Assembly (NCBI GenBank): GCA_964036665.1
Contig: OZ038528.1
Span: forward strand, 23,547,245-23,611,244
DNA length: 64,000 nt
Source: Gordius sp. MW1
Lineage: Eukaryota; Nematomorpha; Gordioida; Gordea; Gordiidae
Direction: 5' to 3'
Shown in pieces: positions 25,461-36,911 of this stretch (positions within the stretch are counted from its first letter, which is position 1; every line of letters starts with the position of its first letter). The notes under the pieces were generated by a model that made no database searches, was not told where the DNA came from, and saw only the letters and a program-made list of their open reading frames with translations. The translations under genes and the position numbers were made by a program.

Positions 25461-25705
25461 ACGCATATTGGCATAGTAAAAGGGAGTCAGAAAGGGGCAG
25501 CAGGCTCCCTTTTAAATCAAATTTGCTTAATTTTAATATAATTTAAGATACCAAAATAAATTTACTTACAATTTTTCTAATTCATATCCTGTTAAGGCCC
25601 ATGCTTGTGATTATCCCCCCCCCCATCCTGGGTGAGGAAGAAGGGCCCCGGTTGATGAAGAGGGTAAAAGGGGGGGGGGCAATCACCGGGACAAAAGGGG
25701 GGGGG
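25461..25705. mobile_element. Decayed family A remnants with C and G runs
   Basis: TTGGCATAG, GGGGCAGCAGGCTCCC and a right end near GGCCCATG (25600-25606) resemble an eroded family A copy. It is followed by a C run (25616) and two G runs (25670, 25697) each followed by GCAA, the family A interior pattern. Boundaries are uncertain. Confidence 0.45.
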
Positions 25706-25764
25706 GCAAAGTTTTTAATTTATTTGTGATATAATATGAGCAAATATTTAAAGTCACTAGCTCG

Positions 25765-25985
25765 TAACATTATTAACTCTGCTATCTGCTCGAGTTTCTG
25801 CTCGGGCAATCTGCTCAATGATTGAACAAATTTCGCTGTTTCGACTCGCCGCTTGAGCATTTTTATATGCTACTGCTCTGCCTAGTGCACGAGAGCACAG
25901 ATTGTGCTAACGCGCATATTAAACAACTCAGAGGGCGTGCTCGCGTTTGGAGTTGAGCAAATTAGCAATTTAACAACTCTAGTAA
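25765..25985 (+). repeat. Dispersed repeat shared with the TMEM144 upstream region
   Basis: TCTGCTATCTGCTCGAGTTT, a CTCGGGCAATCTG block, TTAAACAACTCAG and AATTTAACAAC appear in the same order and spacing at 56546-56765. No coding capacity and no obvious terminal repeats. Class unknown. Confidence 0.75.
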
Positions 25986-26630
25986 AAAGGTTAATTTTAT
26001 TGACTTTAATAGACGCAAAGGAATTATTTACAAACAAATTTATTATGAATCCAATTATATTTAACAACTCTCATTAAGTTGACCTCTTCACTAATTGATT
26101 AAACAATACTACTACATGATATTGTCAAAAAATATCAGAAAAATTATATTAGAAAGTCCTTGAACTATCATTACGGGATCGCTGTTGCCAAGGCTAAAAT
26201 TGAAATGTCAGGTAAATCTTTGGTTTATCGATATTTACCAATATTAAAGGTCAATCTGTTAAATTAGGTTAATAATAACCCTTAGCTACTGTGTTAGGCA
26301 AGTCAACGTTTGAGGATAATAAATATACAGCATTTAAAAGCTGGACTTAATAAGAAATTTTGTGAGTGACTTGAGATTTTAATTTTGAACAAAATTTCAA
26401 ATAGTCTCTAATTGGATTTCAAAGCTGTGTTAGTTTGAGTATAAATAAAACTACAAGAAGCTGCTTTATATATTATGATATTTAAAAAAGCCTTTTAAAC
26501 CTTTATTAAGAATATTTTTAATTAAGTGATATAATATATAAAAAGTTTATTTAGACTAACGTTTTATAATGTTCTTAATTATTTAAAGGGTACCCAACAT
26601 TTTGTTACAATATCAGATGATTTCTAAAAG
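25986..26630. other. AT-rich intergenic DNA
   Basis: No gene recognised. Confidence 0.4.
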
Positions 26631-27061
26631 GTAATTATAGACATATAATTTGGATATCACTATTTACACCCTTCATTATAATTTGAATATAAAAGGGACA
26701 TTCAAGATGCTATTTGAATACCTTACGATTTAACAATGTTATTCATATTAACCTCTATTAAACTAATGCTTAACGATAATACAACACCCTAACTTTTGGT
26801 TATAATAAACGAGAACAAATTATTGTGCTCAGTAATTAATTCCTTTTTTTGCTGAGTAGAATATTCAAATGCTCATTAGAATAAACAAATGCTCAGTAGA
26901 ATAATTTAATGATCAGTAGAATAATTAAATGCTCAGTAAATAATTTAATGTTCAGTAATTTAATTATTTGTTTAGTAAAATATTCATTTGTTCAGTTTTT
27001 ATTCAAATCTTGCTCAGTATTTTTTTTATTTATGCAAAGTAACTAAGAATTAGTTTTTAAA

Positions 27062-27140
27062 ATAAAATCCTAGAGCGAGATTCGAACCCAAGATATCTAA
27101 GTAAGTGTCTTGCGTGTTTCCCATGGAGTCAAGTGCTCGC
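27062..27140 (-). other. tRNA-like segment inside the foldback-like element
   Basis: On the minus strand it contains GGGTTCGAATCTCG, a good match to a tRNA T-arm / polymerase III B box, preceded at about 50 bases by GCGAGCACTTGACTCC, which could be an A-box relic. It does not fold into a convincing complete tRNA. A similar segment occurs at the same relative place in the element at 36912. Confidence 0.45.
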
Positions 27141-27251
27141 CTGAAAATTGGTTTATATTTGTTTATATGTTAATTAAAATAAATTTTATTTTATAAACTA
27201 CCTCCTCCAAGTGCAATTGTCCATCGTTTTGTAAACAATATATTTGCAAAC

Positions 27252-27378
27252 ATGTCGTTGGGTTGGCAATTAAACTTAAATTCTGAACCACCTAAAGGAG
27301 CCAAAAGTGTGTCTATAGGGCAAAAAAGAAAACGAGGCAGACCCTCAAAGGCTAAATCAGCCTTTATTGTTCAGTATG
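27252..27378 (+). CDS. Possible first exon with AT-hook
   Basis: Forty-two codons from ATG end at GG with a consensus donor GTAAGT (27379). The protein has a basic AT-hook core, KRKRGRPSKAK (residues 25-35), which binds the minor groove of AT-rich DNA in known proteins. It lies inside the foldback-like element. No matching second exon is recognised before the right-hand array, so it may be a transposon gene remnant, a captured host exon, or chance. Confidence 0.4.
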
Positions 27379-28804
27379 GTAAGTTTAGACTATTTAACAT
27401 TGATTATATAACAAATTTTAGGTTTTTGAAATTAAAGTTGTCTCGAGCAAAATTTGTCTATTTTTAATTTTAAATTGTTAATTAGTATTATTTATCTGTG
27501 TTTGTAAATATTTGTTATTATATTCAAATAAAATTTTATATTTTCTCTTTATAAAGTTTAAGATTGATAAAACTCAACAAATTTGCAAAAAAATACACCA
27601 TAAACATGTAAAATTTAAGAAGGGAAAGGCAGAGCATTTTTGAATGGGAATTATAGGTCATTACTTTTCATAGCTTTTTTTAATTTGCCATTATTTATTT
27701 GAAGGGAGAGAAAGGAGGACTAGGGAAAAAATTCAAGACACTGAGATACCTTATAACCTTTAAAAATTTAACAATCAGGCCTTCAATCAATTTAATTTAG
27801 CCAAAATAAACTACTTCAATTTCCACACACTCAATTTATTTTTACAAAATATTAGTGCTAAATAGATTAAGATTGAGTATTATTTAATTTACTGAGCATT
27901 TTTTTAGCAGTTTCGATTTATAAATGAGCAATATTAAGATTATTTACTGAGCATTTTCAAATTTTTTACTGAGCATATTAATAAAGTACTGAGCATGTTT
28001 TACTGAGCATTTTTGATTTTTTTACTGAGCATCATCCATAATAAACTTACTCCATATTTAGTAATAAAGTAGACTTAAACCTCTACATTGGTGACTCCGT
28101 TTTTTCGGGGGAGCCGAATTTTTTTTATTCCTCCCCCCAGAATATTTATAACCCCAGGTCTGCGTTAGTAACCTCGCATTACAGGAGAGCCGATATTTTT
28201 TTAAATTCTCCCCCTAAACAATGTCTTCTGCAACGTCTGCCGAAATTGGAATTGTCCCCTACTCATCACGGCCATCACAAACAAGTCAAAACAAACCTTT
28301 ACGGCCTTTAAGAGCAAAGACTACAATTTCGGCCATACAATGCATGACATATAACAGCTACTGTTACCAGCATTTTCCTCACCACTGATCTATTTAACCG
28401 ATGGAAGACTGCGATTTTAATATAGATACGTCTGATCGTGACATGTCAAGATATTGGATAGCAAAACAACTACCAACCATCATTCACACCTCAACCATCA
28501 CACGCAAACACTAACTTCATTTACCTCATACTTTTATTTTTTTGCACTCCACGCAAATAGGAGGGGGGTAATATAGTATTACCTAATTAGAATATTGGTA
28601 ATATCACTATTCACACCCTTCTAATTTGAATATACAAAGGACATTGAAGTTGATATTTAAATACCTTACGATTTAACAATGTTATCTAGATTAACCTCTA
28701 TACAATTATATATAAACTAATGCTTAACGTAATAAAACACTCTAACTTTTGGTTATAATAAACTTACTCCATGTTTAGTAATAAAGTAGACTTAAACCTT
28801 TACA

Positions 28805-29600
28805 GACATACTAATAATTTTGATTGAAATATAATTAAAGACAAAAATAAAAGCAACTCAAAAAAAATTTCCTTTCATTTTAAATGATTTTTTTTAATTA
28901 AAATCAATATTATTTTTAGACATATTTGATACAACATTCAACTTGATTATAATCATGACAAAATGGCGGTATCTACTTGTTGAAAAATTATAAGCTGTTC
29001 AGCAGTCTAGGGTTTTATTAGTCTATGATTATATTACAGCTTAAATTATAAATGAAAAAGTGGTTTAATAATTTAGAATATTCACAACCTATATTAATAA
29101 TAACCATTTTGGAGGTTTACCTTGCTTTTTTGAGCAGATAAACTGGTTAGATTAATATTAATATGAGGAAAGAGCAACATCAAAAAGCATACCATAAATA
29201 TAATAATTTATTAAATAATTAATGGTTGATTATAATAATTTGTTTCTCATGAATTAACACTATATTATATGTTTTTCTTAGATGGAAATATTATAAAATA
29301 AGTTGTTTTTGCTAGAAATTTTATAAGGTGAATAGCTGTTGATAAATGAAAGTAGATATACCTCATATTGTACAAATTATAAAAGATTTTAATGACACAA
29401 ATATGTTTAATAATAGATTATTATTTGTATACCTAACTTTTATTTCTACCCCTAAATATTAACTGCTATGCAATTTATGGACTCGTTTTTGGTTGTTCGT
29501 CCGTCCTGTCCAACTTGTAATTTCTAATACATGCTGTGGAAACTTTTATTTATTTATATATTAATAATTGATTGACGCACTCTAAATTTTTATTATGTCA
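28805..29600. other. AT-rich intergenic DNA
   Basis: No gene or clear repeat recognised. Confidence 0.4.
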
Positions 29601-29608
29601 GAGAGAAG

Positions 29609-29879
29609 CATAGGCGTAACTAGGATTTCCTCAAGGGGAGGGCGGTTATAAAATTTTCAAGGTGCAATTTTTTTGACTATTTTTTGGATAAAAATGTCTT
29701 TTTCCCTAAAAGTTTAAAGTGATAATAACGTAAAAAATAATAAATACTAAAAGTAAAATTCCAACAAATATTTATTTTTATTAAATATAATATAAAAATT
29801 ATATAAATTGAAAATAATGGGGGGGGGGGGGGGGGGGGGAAGGTTCTAACCCGAAAACCACCCCCTCACTACGCCAATG
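29609..29879. mobile_element. Family A-like DNA transposon, 271 bases
   Basis: Ends CATAGGCGTAACTAGG and CACTACGCCAATG are flanked by GAGAGAAG on both sides (29601-29608 and 29880-29887), a perfect 8-base duplication. The interior has a G run of about 21. It is non-coding. The long G run may be variable in length. Confidence 0.88.
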
Positions 29880-29887
29880 GAGAGAAG

Positions 29888-30577
29888 ACAACACTTATTC
29901 AAATTGCATTTGTTTAATGAACCATAATTTACAAAAACCATAAATTTTTATTGCCTCTTCACAGCTACTAGAAGGTTACTATGCTTTATTTGCATTGCAC
30001 AAATAAAAAACGTTACGTTCATGTGATTTATATTGGCTTTCAAATTACTATAAAACATTTTTCCAACAAGTAATTTTATGATTTCAAACATTTAATTTAA
30101 TATTTTGATTTGTTTATTGTCGCTATACTATCAGTTATTGAGTCTGAAAGTTATAAATATAATAAATTATCATCAATTTATAAAAGTGTTTTTAAATCGA
30201 ATTATGACAAAAGTAAATGCTATGTCTTACAACCCATTTAGCATTTATAAATTTATATATTTTTACTATATATTTATAGTATTTTATTTAAAAATTCATT
30301 TAAATGTAAATGCGATCATAAATTTTCGTTTGAAATTCACAACTATTTTTAAATACGAGATAAATAAATATATAATCTATAGTGACAATTATAACTCATA
30401 GAATATATTTATGTAAAATTCTTATTAAATGAACACGTTTTAATATTAAAGTTGACGAACAATTAAATTAATACATGAAAGTTGCCTTTCTCTGTTTTTT
30501 GAGTGTTTTGATATTAATATAAACTCACATGTTATGATTTTGCAAATCAATGGATAATGAATCAAAAAATTAAACTA
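29888..30577. other. AT-rich intergenic DNA
   Basis: A 98-codon frame at 30105-30401 is composed almost only of I, K, N, F and Y codons expected from AT-rich DNA and is not believable as a gene. Confidence 0.45.
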
Positions 30578-30585
30578 AAGATATA

Positions 30586-30734
30586 TGAGCTTATGCAGGA
30601 TTTAAATTAGAGGGGGGCAAAAAGGATTTAGGGAGGGGCAAAATGATAATTTTTTCGAATTTTAACAATTATTATATCAAATTTTAAAGAATATTTGAAT
30701 TTAGACTCCCTGCCTACCCCTGGCTACGCCCATG
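30586..30734. mobile_element. Family A DNA transposon, eroded left end
   Basis: Interior AATTAGAGGGGGGC and GATTTAGGGAGGGGC plus right end CCTGGCTACGCCCATG. Flanks AAGATATA and AAGATACA give an 8-base duplication with one mismatch. Confidence 0.8.
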
Positions 30735-30742
30735 AAGATACA

Positions 30743-32978
30743 TATAAAATATTTTTAATACAACAAACTTTATTAAGAACTTAGGTGTTTTCAAAAAACA
30801 AATGAAATAAAAACATCACAATTTCTATTTGTTAAATATAATGATCAATCAAAAAACGACAATTAAGGATCCCAAGGGATTAATTTAAATGTTCAATAAA
30901 AAATCGGTAAATTGACCTACTGTTTTTTGAAGACAAGTTGCTGTTTAGACCTAAAGTAAATTTATTATTATTGCTATTTTTTATTATTTCTATAAAACTA
31001 ATATTATAAAATAAAAATAAATTACAAAATTGTCCAAATAATTATATATAAAAGCAATTTATATTAATAGAAAACACTTAATTGTTGAAGTAATCGATAT
31101 CTGTTCAAAATATTATACTAGAATAAAAAAAAATTGAACCAGTTAACATGTATCATTTTAAAAATTTGGCAAAAAAGCATTAAATCATCATAATATGATT
31201 GAAATATTTAAACATAAAATTTTAAAAATTAGGATTACGCAACAAACAATAAAAGAAATTCTGTTATTAAAAAAATTAACACATAATGTAATTTCAAAAC
31301 AAATTTAATACTATATAACAATAATAATTATCTTTAGAACAAAAAATAATAACAATTAATAACAAAATTTTTCAATTTACTTAACTTTAGTGTTTTAAAT
31401 GTTAAATATTGTTTATCAATACTCAAAAAGAATTGGTAATAATTAAGTGGTGTCAACAATATTACCGAAGATTTTGATAAATAATTGGCAAAAATTGTTG
31501 TAATTTAACGTTGAATAGCAAAAAAAATATTATAAATAAAATTATTTATCATAAGCTATTGGACCCTCGTAAAATTTAGAAGTTTCTAATGCATTACAAA
31601 AAAGGTTTTTTAAAAATCATTTAAAAACTATTAAAATGACCGAGCTTTTGACTGGCTAAAGTTAATCTATTCAATGACCATTATCAGATTCCTTTACTAT
31701 TAGATATTAATTTCATTTACTGATACAAATAAATAAATTACTTTGGTAAACAAAATTAGAATTTAAAAAAAAAGAAAAAGATTTTAAACCTTACAAATAA
31801 ATAAATGAATGAATAGATTTTACCTCTTTAGTAGTACAGCAGAACATTATTCGGAATTGTCCTATTTTTTCAGAGGATTGCTTAGAGTCAAAGAATAATA
31901 ATAATTTATTGTATATTTCACCTTTATTGTGAATTAACCAAGGTACGTGTATGATCAATAATACACCTTGGCTTAGGTAACCTTCTCATATTACGAATGA
32001 AATTGTTTCCTTGTTAATGGATTTACACTCAAATGGCCGGCTTTTAGCTAAATCAACGGTTAACATTGATTTTTTTATGATTTCTTTATGATTTTTTTCA
32101 TTAAAATAACCAATTTGTGAGGATTTTAAATATTTTAAATGCTCAAATTTCGTGTAAATTTGCATTTATCGTCTAATTTGGAGGACGGATTAGATAGAAA
32201 AAGGTATTGGGAAATTGCAATGTACTATCAATTAGGGGTTGGGGGGGAAAGAATATAAAGGCATTACATTATTAATAAGAAATCAATTTATATCATCTCT
32301 TTAAGCCCGCGGTATAAAAAAAATTTGGAAATATTTATAGCCCTTACAATCAAAATATTGGAAAGTATGCATTAATTTGTCGATCAAAATAATTCGCTAA
32401 AATTTTTTGATAAAATTTTGATATATAACTAAACTTTATAAAAACTCGCAAAATTGCTATTGAATAACTATATTTTATTTTTATTTTTAATAAATATTAA
32501 CAAAAAAACGTCAAAACAGTATAGTTTTAATTTATTTTTACTGAGACATATAATATGTGTTTCTTTCTTTCATATCACCCCCCAACTAAATTTAGACCTA
32601 TTGGCTAATTCACACCTTAGTCTTTTTACACACCCAAATAAAATATCGATCCAATCTAATTTATATTATGGAAGAGCTCTAAGCCCCCCATATAAATTAA
32701 AATCCTATGAGAGGGGGAAATTGTCCCTGTTTGCCCCTCCCACCTCTTCCGCGCCTGGAATAGAGGAAAAGGATTGTGGAGAGTTAATTAATATATTAAT
32801 TAATTTTTTTTCACATATTTCGTCTAAAATTGCTTTATACAAGTATTTTTATGTGATTTTTAATTAATTTTTATATGCGCGACTTATTACTTATACTGAA
32901 CTGATATAGACTTTAATTAAAATACTAATTGAGTAAAACCGTATCACACTTTTCTTCGGGGTCTTAATTAATTAGTCT
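30743..32978. other. AT-rich intergenic DNA
   Basis: No gene is seen. An imperfect hairpin CCAAGGT ... ACCTTGG spans 31939-31971, with a short AT-rich loop. The 137-codon frame at 32454-32867 has no recognisable motif. Confidence 0.4.
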
Positions 32979-32986
32979 ATATTTAA

Positions 32987-33138
32987 CATAGGCGTAGCCA
33001 GCATTGGAATTAGAGAGGGGCTAATGATTTAGGGAGGGGCAAATTGTTAATTTTTTGATATTTTAGCCATAATTTTACAAATTTTTGGATCTAGAAGGGG
33101 GCAACCGCCCCTCTTTACCCCCCTTGGCTACGCCCATG
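32987..33138. mobile_element. Family A DNA transposon with perfect 8-base duplication
   Basis: Ends CATAGGCGTAGCCAGCATTG and TTGGCTACGCCCATG. ATATTTAA occurs on both sides (32979-32986 and 33139-33146). This copy best shows the family structure: GGGGC blocks at the left, GGGGGCAACCGCCCC at the right, about 152 bases, no ORF. Confidence 0.92.
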
Positions 33139-33146
33139 ATATTTAA

Positions 33147-34076
33147 TGTACATATAAATTATTAGTATTTTGATTTTAAACAGTATATAAATCAACCAAT
33201 AGCTTGAGTTCAACTCGATTTTTAGTTTTCAATGGTTATAAAGGAATTTATATTATAGCAATAAAATCAATAACATATAGCAATTGTGAATAAAAGACAT
33301 TTTTACTTGCCATTTAATTAAATTAGAAATACTATTGATAAATACTATCTTAACCTCTTTAAACTTCCGCTTTTTAAAATCGCTAACTGACACTTCCACT
33401 AATGGCATTTCAAACGCTTTAACCCGCATTAGGAACCGCAAAATAATTGAATTTATGAAAAATAATAATTATTTATAACTCGAACCAAAAAATTTTGTGG
33501 TTTATAAAAATTTACATTACCAAACCATATAAAAAATTAAAATTTTTATAAATAGATGATAAAATTAGTGTTGTTTTTATTAAATAAATATTAAAGTTAT
33601 GAATAAAAATTTTGGTGTTTTTTTTCTTTTTACCAAGCAAAATTGAATTAAAAATCCCTAATGGATAACTTTCTATATTTTGTATAATCTATAAAGTCTT
33701 CGTTATTTATGTAGATTAAAAAAATATTTAAAAATTTTTAAGTAAATACTATATAACAAATTTTAAAAAAAACTAAATTATTCTCGTAAACATACAATTC
33801 ATATTATATAAATTATAAAAATGAAAATTATTTAAATTCATTTTGTTAATAATAAATCTTATATACTTCGTAGGGTAGTGTGTGTATGTACGTTTTTATG
33901 TTTCCTTTTAATCATGAAATCTATTGTTAATCTTTTAAAACTTAAACAATTGTAAATAATTGCTATAAGTCTAGACCATTCAAAACATATTATGAATTAT
34001 TGATTTTTAAAATGTTTTTATTGGTAATTCCTTAAAAAATTTCATATCCAACCTTTAATTAATAAATTAGCATTTA
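33147..34076. other. AT-rich intergenic DNA
   Basis: No gene recognised. Confidence 0.4.
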
Positions 34077-34397
34077 GTGTCGTGTAAACTTCTGGGTTTG
34101 TTTGGTCGACCTTTTATTTAATAAAAACTAACGGTCATGGGCATAGCCAAGGGGGGGGGGGCATGGATCCAAAAAATTGTTAAAATTTATTGGTTATGGC
34201 TAAAATTTCAAAAAATGATCATTTTGCCCCTCCCTAAATCACTATTGCCCCCCCCCCTCTAATTCCAATGCTGGCTAAGCCAATGCTAACGGTCGACTAT
34301 GGTGTGTTTTTCAAATTTTGACTAAGCCTAGAGGTCGACTAAGAAAAACAGACCAAATAGCTTTGGTCCAAACAAAACCGAGCAGTTTTTGAAACAC
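34077..34397. mobile_element. Family B DNA transposon containing a family A insertion
   Basis: The left end GTGTCGTGTAAACTTCTGGG is preceded by TA, and TTTGGTCGACC lies inside. The right part has AAACAAAACCGAGCAGTTTT and ends GAAACAC at 34397. The copy is split at 34135/34286 by a family A element with its own duplication. Confidence 0.7.
34136..34285. mobile_element. Family A DNA transposon nested in family B
   Basis: Ends CATGGGCATAGCCAAGG and GCTGGCTAAGCCAATG. CTAACGGT is found on both sides (34128-34135 and 34286-34293), a perfect 8-base duplication. Removing the element restores an uninterrupted family B sequence (AACTAACGGTCGACTA). Confidence 0.92.
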
Positions 34398-34790
34398 CAT
34401 TTGCAGTACTCTAAACCAAATTTTTATTTAATAAATTTATGGGTAAAATAATATTGATTAAAAATAGAATACAAATAGGGCATGCAATTAATTTTATCAT
34501 GGCCTCATAATCTAAATTAAATTTAATCATTTTTTCCAATTAAAAAATAATTATTTACATCCTAAGGGTAGCGTGATGGAGAGGTAAATACAAAAAAATT
34601 TTAATATCGATATAATATTTAAAATATTTATTTTTAATTTTCTTGATTTGTTTCTGCAAAAAATAAATTTATAATTTTATAAAACAATAATAAATTGGTT
34701 TGTTAATTTTATTATTCATAGTCGTTCACATACTTTATAATAAGAACCTTCTGAGAATTCATTTCTCTAAATAAGACTCTATCTATACTA

Positions 34791-34930
34791 GTGTTACGAC
34801 TGGGTTTTGTTTGGTCGACCTTCGGTTTTCATTGACTAAATATAAACAGACCAAATGTTTCTGGTCGGTTTTTCTTAGTCGACCTCTAGGCTTAGTCGAA
34901 ATTTAAAAAGCAAACCCGAGTCGAGCCTTA
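34791..34930. mobile_element. Family B DNA transposon, right end eroded
   Basis: Begins GTGTTACGACTGGGTTTTGT after TA, with TTTGGTCGACCTTCGG and the inverse motif TTAGTCGACCTCTAGGC inside. The right terminus is not recognisable. Confidence 0.65.
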
Positions 34931-34994
34931 GTCTTGCTCAAAGGCTAACTCAAACATAGGGAAATTGATTGTAGGCTTTAATCTGAAAATAAAT

Positions 34995-35290
34995 TTTTGT
35001 AATTAACAGTTGAGGTGGTATGGTGGACATAAAGAACGGAAACGAATGATATAAGTCTCAAAATGTACAGGACATGGAGTGGAGGTATGGGGGAAGAGAG
35101 GAAGAGACGACCTCGTGTCACGTGGAAAGGGGAAGTGGACAGAGTTATGAAAACTAAGAAGATTATCAAGACATGGCACTTACCCGGTCAAGATGGGAGA
35201 AATTCATCAAATCAAACCTCACGGCTGCGAGACCAAATACTTGATAAAGAAGAGAGCTTATTACTATAAATTCAAACGGGAATATTAAAA
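34995..35290 (+). pseudogene. RTE/BovB 3' fragment
   Basis: Encodes LRWYGGHKER in one frame and RGRDDLVSRGKGKWTEL in another, then AAGATTATCAAGACATGGC and ACCAAATACTTGATAAAGAAG. It aligns with the ends of the copies at 8405 and 17018. It is 5'-truncated. Its intact AAGAAGATTATCAAGACATG stretch is the reference that shows the insertion site at 19412. Confidence 0.82.
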
Positions 35291-35808
35291 AACAGAATAT
35301 TTACTAAAGCAAATTTTATTTTGAAATTCTTAATAAATCTAATGTCGAATTCATATGGGATTCTTGGTACTATTTTTGGCGAATAAATAAATTTTACAAG
35401 GTATTACACGTCTGGGGATAGGCAACAGTCTCAATAAATGTAAATATTTTTCAGTCAAAATTGGCTAGGGATTTGTTTAATATAACTATTGTTCTATATA
35501 TGTATTTCGCCTTATAATTATCGAATTAATAGAGCACTAATATTTGTAAATTCATTTAAACCTCACTTATCTATCTATTAGGAATACTAATTTTCAATAG
35601 CTCTCCCTCCTCCACGTTACATGCTTTTTATTATTGTACCTAAATAAAGAAGGCCAAATTAACATTTTACATTAACTTTATTGCACTAATAGCACAAAAT
35701 TAAAGTGTTACACTTTGTTTCGACAGTTTTGTTAATTTTATACACCTCTAAAACTAGCGTTTAATTATTTTATTAGAAGTATTTAACAGTTTTAGAAAAT
35801 AATTTACA
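35291..35808. other. AT-rich intergenic DNA
   Basis: No gene recognised. Confidence 0.4.
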
Positions 35809-35816
35809 TAGCATTT

Positions 35817-35941
35817 CAAGGGCGTAGCCAGCATTGAAATTAGAGGGGGGGGGCAATAATGATTTAAGGAGGATTTTTCGAAATTTTTGGATTTAGAGGG
35901 GAGCAGCCGCCAATCCCTGCCTCCCCTTGGCTATGCCCATG
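35817..35941. mobile_element. Family A DNA transposon
   Basis: Ends CAAGGGCGTAGCCAGCATTG and CTTGGCTATGCCCATG with an internal G run and GGGGAGCAGCCGCC. Flanking octamers match only partly (5 of 8), so it is probably older. Confidence 0.75.
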
Positions 35942-36565
35942 TATCCTTAGTTGAAATACTTGACGAAAAGGGTAGATTGAGGCTAGTAGTAACCTGGGAT
36001 ACTTTAATCTTTTCAATTATTTTCAAAAACAATAATTATAAACTCATATTTTTTAACCATATGTGTATTTTGTCATAAAGTATAGGTCAAAGAATTTTCC
36101 TCTGGAAAAGATAAAAATTAAAAATCTTATAGAGGAAAACGTTTTTTTTGAGGGGGGGGGGCTATTAGTAGTCTTGACAAAATTTGTATTTTGCACATAA
36201 TTTTTTGTTGGTTATATATTTTAAACTAATTTTATCTTATAAAGGGATAGTTTTTCTATAACAACGTCTGAATAAATTTTTATTTGCAATATATCATGTT
36301 AATTTATTAATCGTTTAAAAAATTATAGAAGTTGGGGCTAGTCGAAGAGGGCTAGTGCTATCTTTTATCTTACCATATAAAGACAAAAAAATTTCGTTTA
36401 TTAAGTTAACTTAGTGTAATTTGGAAAAAACAGATTACGCTTATACATGAATAAACTATTTAAAGAGTTTTTTCATTGCAGAATCTGTCTTTTATGGGTA
36501 CATAAGTTATATTGTCATCTTGACCCTTTTTATTTGTATTATGTATAATAGAATATAATTAGAGT
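35942..36565. other. AT-rich intergenic DNA
   Basis: No gene recognised; a G run lies at about 36152-36161. Confidence 0.4.
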
Positions 36566-36746
36566 TGTTAAAGTTCATCTTAGATATGAACTAATTCAAG
36601 TTCATAGTTTAATTTGAAAAATAAATTAATTTAAGTTCATATTTTTTCAAAAGTTACTAGTTCAAGTTCATCCAAAAAAAACAAGCTAGTTCATAGTTCA
36701 AATTTTACAAAATGTACTAGTTCAAGTTCAGTTCATCATAGTTCAG
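36566..36746. repeat. Irregular AGTTCA-rich repeat
   Basis: Roughly a dozen AGTTCA/AAGTTCAT units (for example TAGTTCAAGTTCATC) alternate with AT spacers. It looks like a degenerate tandem array; origin unknown. Confidence 0.55.
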
Positions 36747-36911
36747 TTTTTTTTAATATTATAGAAATATAATCCAGTTGAACAACGTTTATCTGATCTA
36801 AAATTAGTTTTTTAATCTAAGTCCAATCAGCAAATATACATTCTATGGATCAAATTTTATTTGATGATGGAGTTTAATTATGGGTGTTATTTAAATGCAT
36901 AATGAAAAATT

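Larger units (their letters stand above)
26811..28037. mobile_element. Foldback-like element with inverted TGCTCAGT arrays
   Basis: This 1227-base insertion lies in the 5' LTR and is flanked by ATAATAAAC on both sides (26802-26810 and 28038-28046), a perfect 9-base duplication absent from the uninterrupted 3' LTR. The left end is GAGAACAAATTATTGTGCTC. About ten diverged TGCTCAGT units spaced by roughly 20 AT-rich bases fill 26820-27020. About seven inverse units (ACTGAGCA) fill 27889-28031. Between them lie a tRNA-like segment and an AT-hook exon. Inverted terminal arrays of short direct repeats plus a 9-base duplication are the hallmarks of foldback elements such as Drosophila FB, and 9 bases also fits Mutator-like elements. 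Confidence 0.85.
26631..28804 (+). mobile_element. Small deleted LTR retrotransposon (TRIM-like)
   Basis: The 5' LTR is 26631-26810 plus 28047-28088 (split by a later insertion). The 3' LTR is 28569-28804. They share ACCTTACGATTTAACAATG, CTAACTTTTGGTTATAATAA and TTTAGTAATAAAGTAGACTT. Right after the 5' LTR, TTGGTGACTCCG resembles a primer-binding site. Just before the 3' LTR there is a polypurine tract (AGGAGGGGGG, 28558-28568). The 480-base interior has only a short gag-like start (ATG at 28220) and no polymerase, so it depends on another element. I could not identify a clean target duplication; the outer LTR boundary is accurate only to a few bases. Confidence 0.82.

Noticed and set aside
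30105-30401. 98-codon open frame
   Set aside because: Low-complexity I/K/N/F/Y peptide expected by chance in AT-rich DNA.
32454-32867. 137-codon open frame
   Set aside because: No recognisable motif or splice context; codon content reflects local composition.
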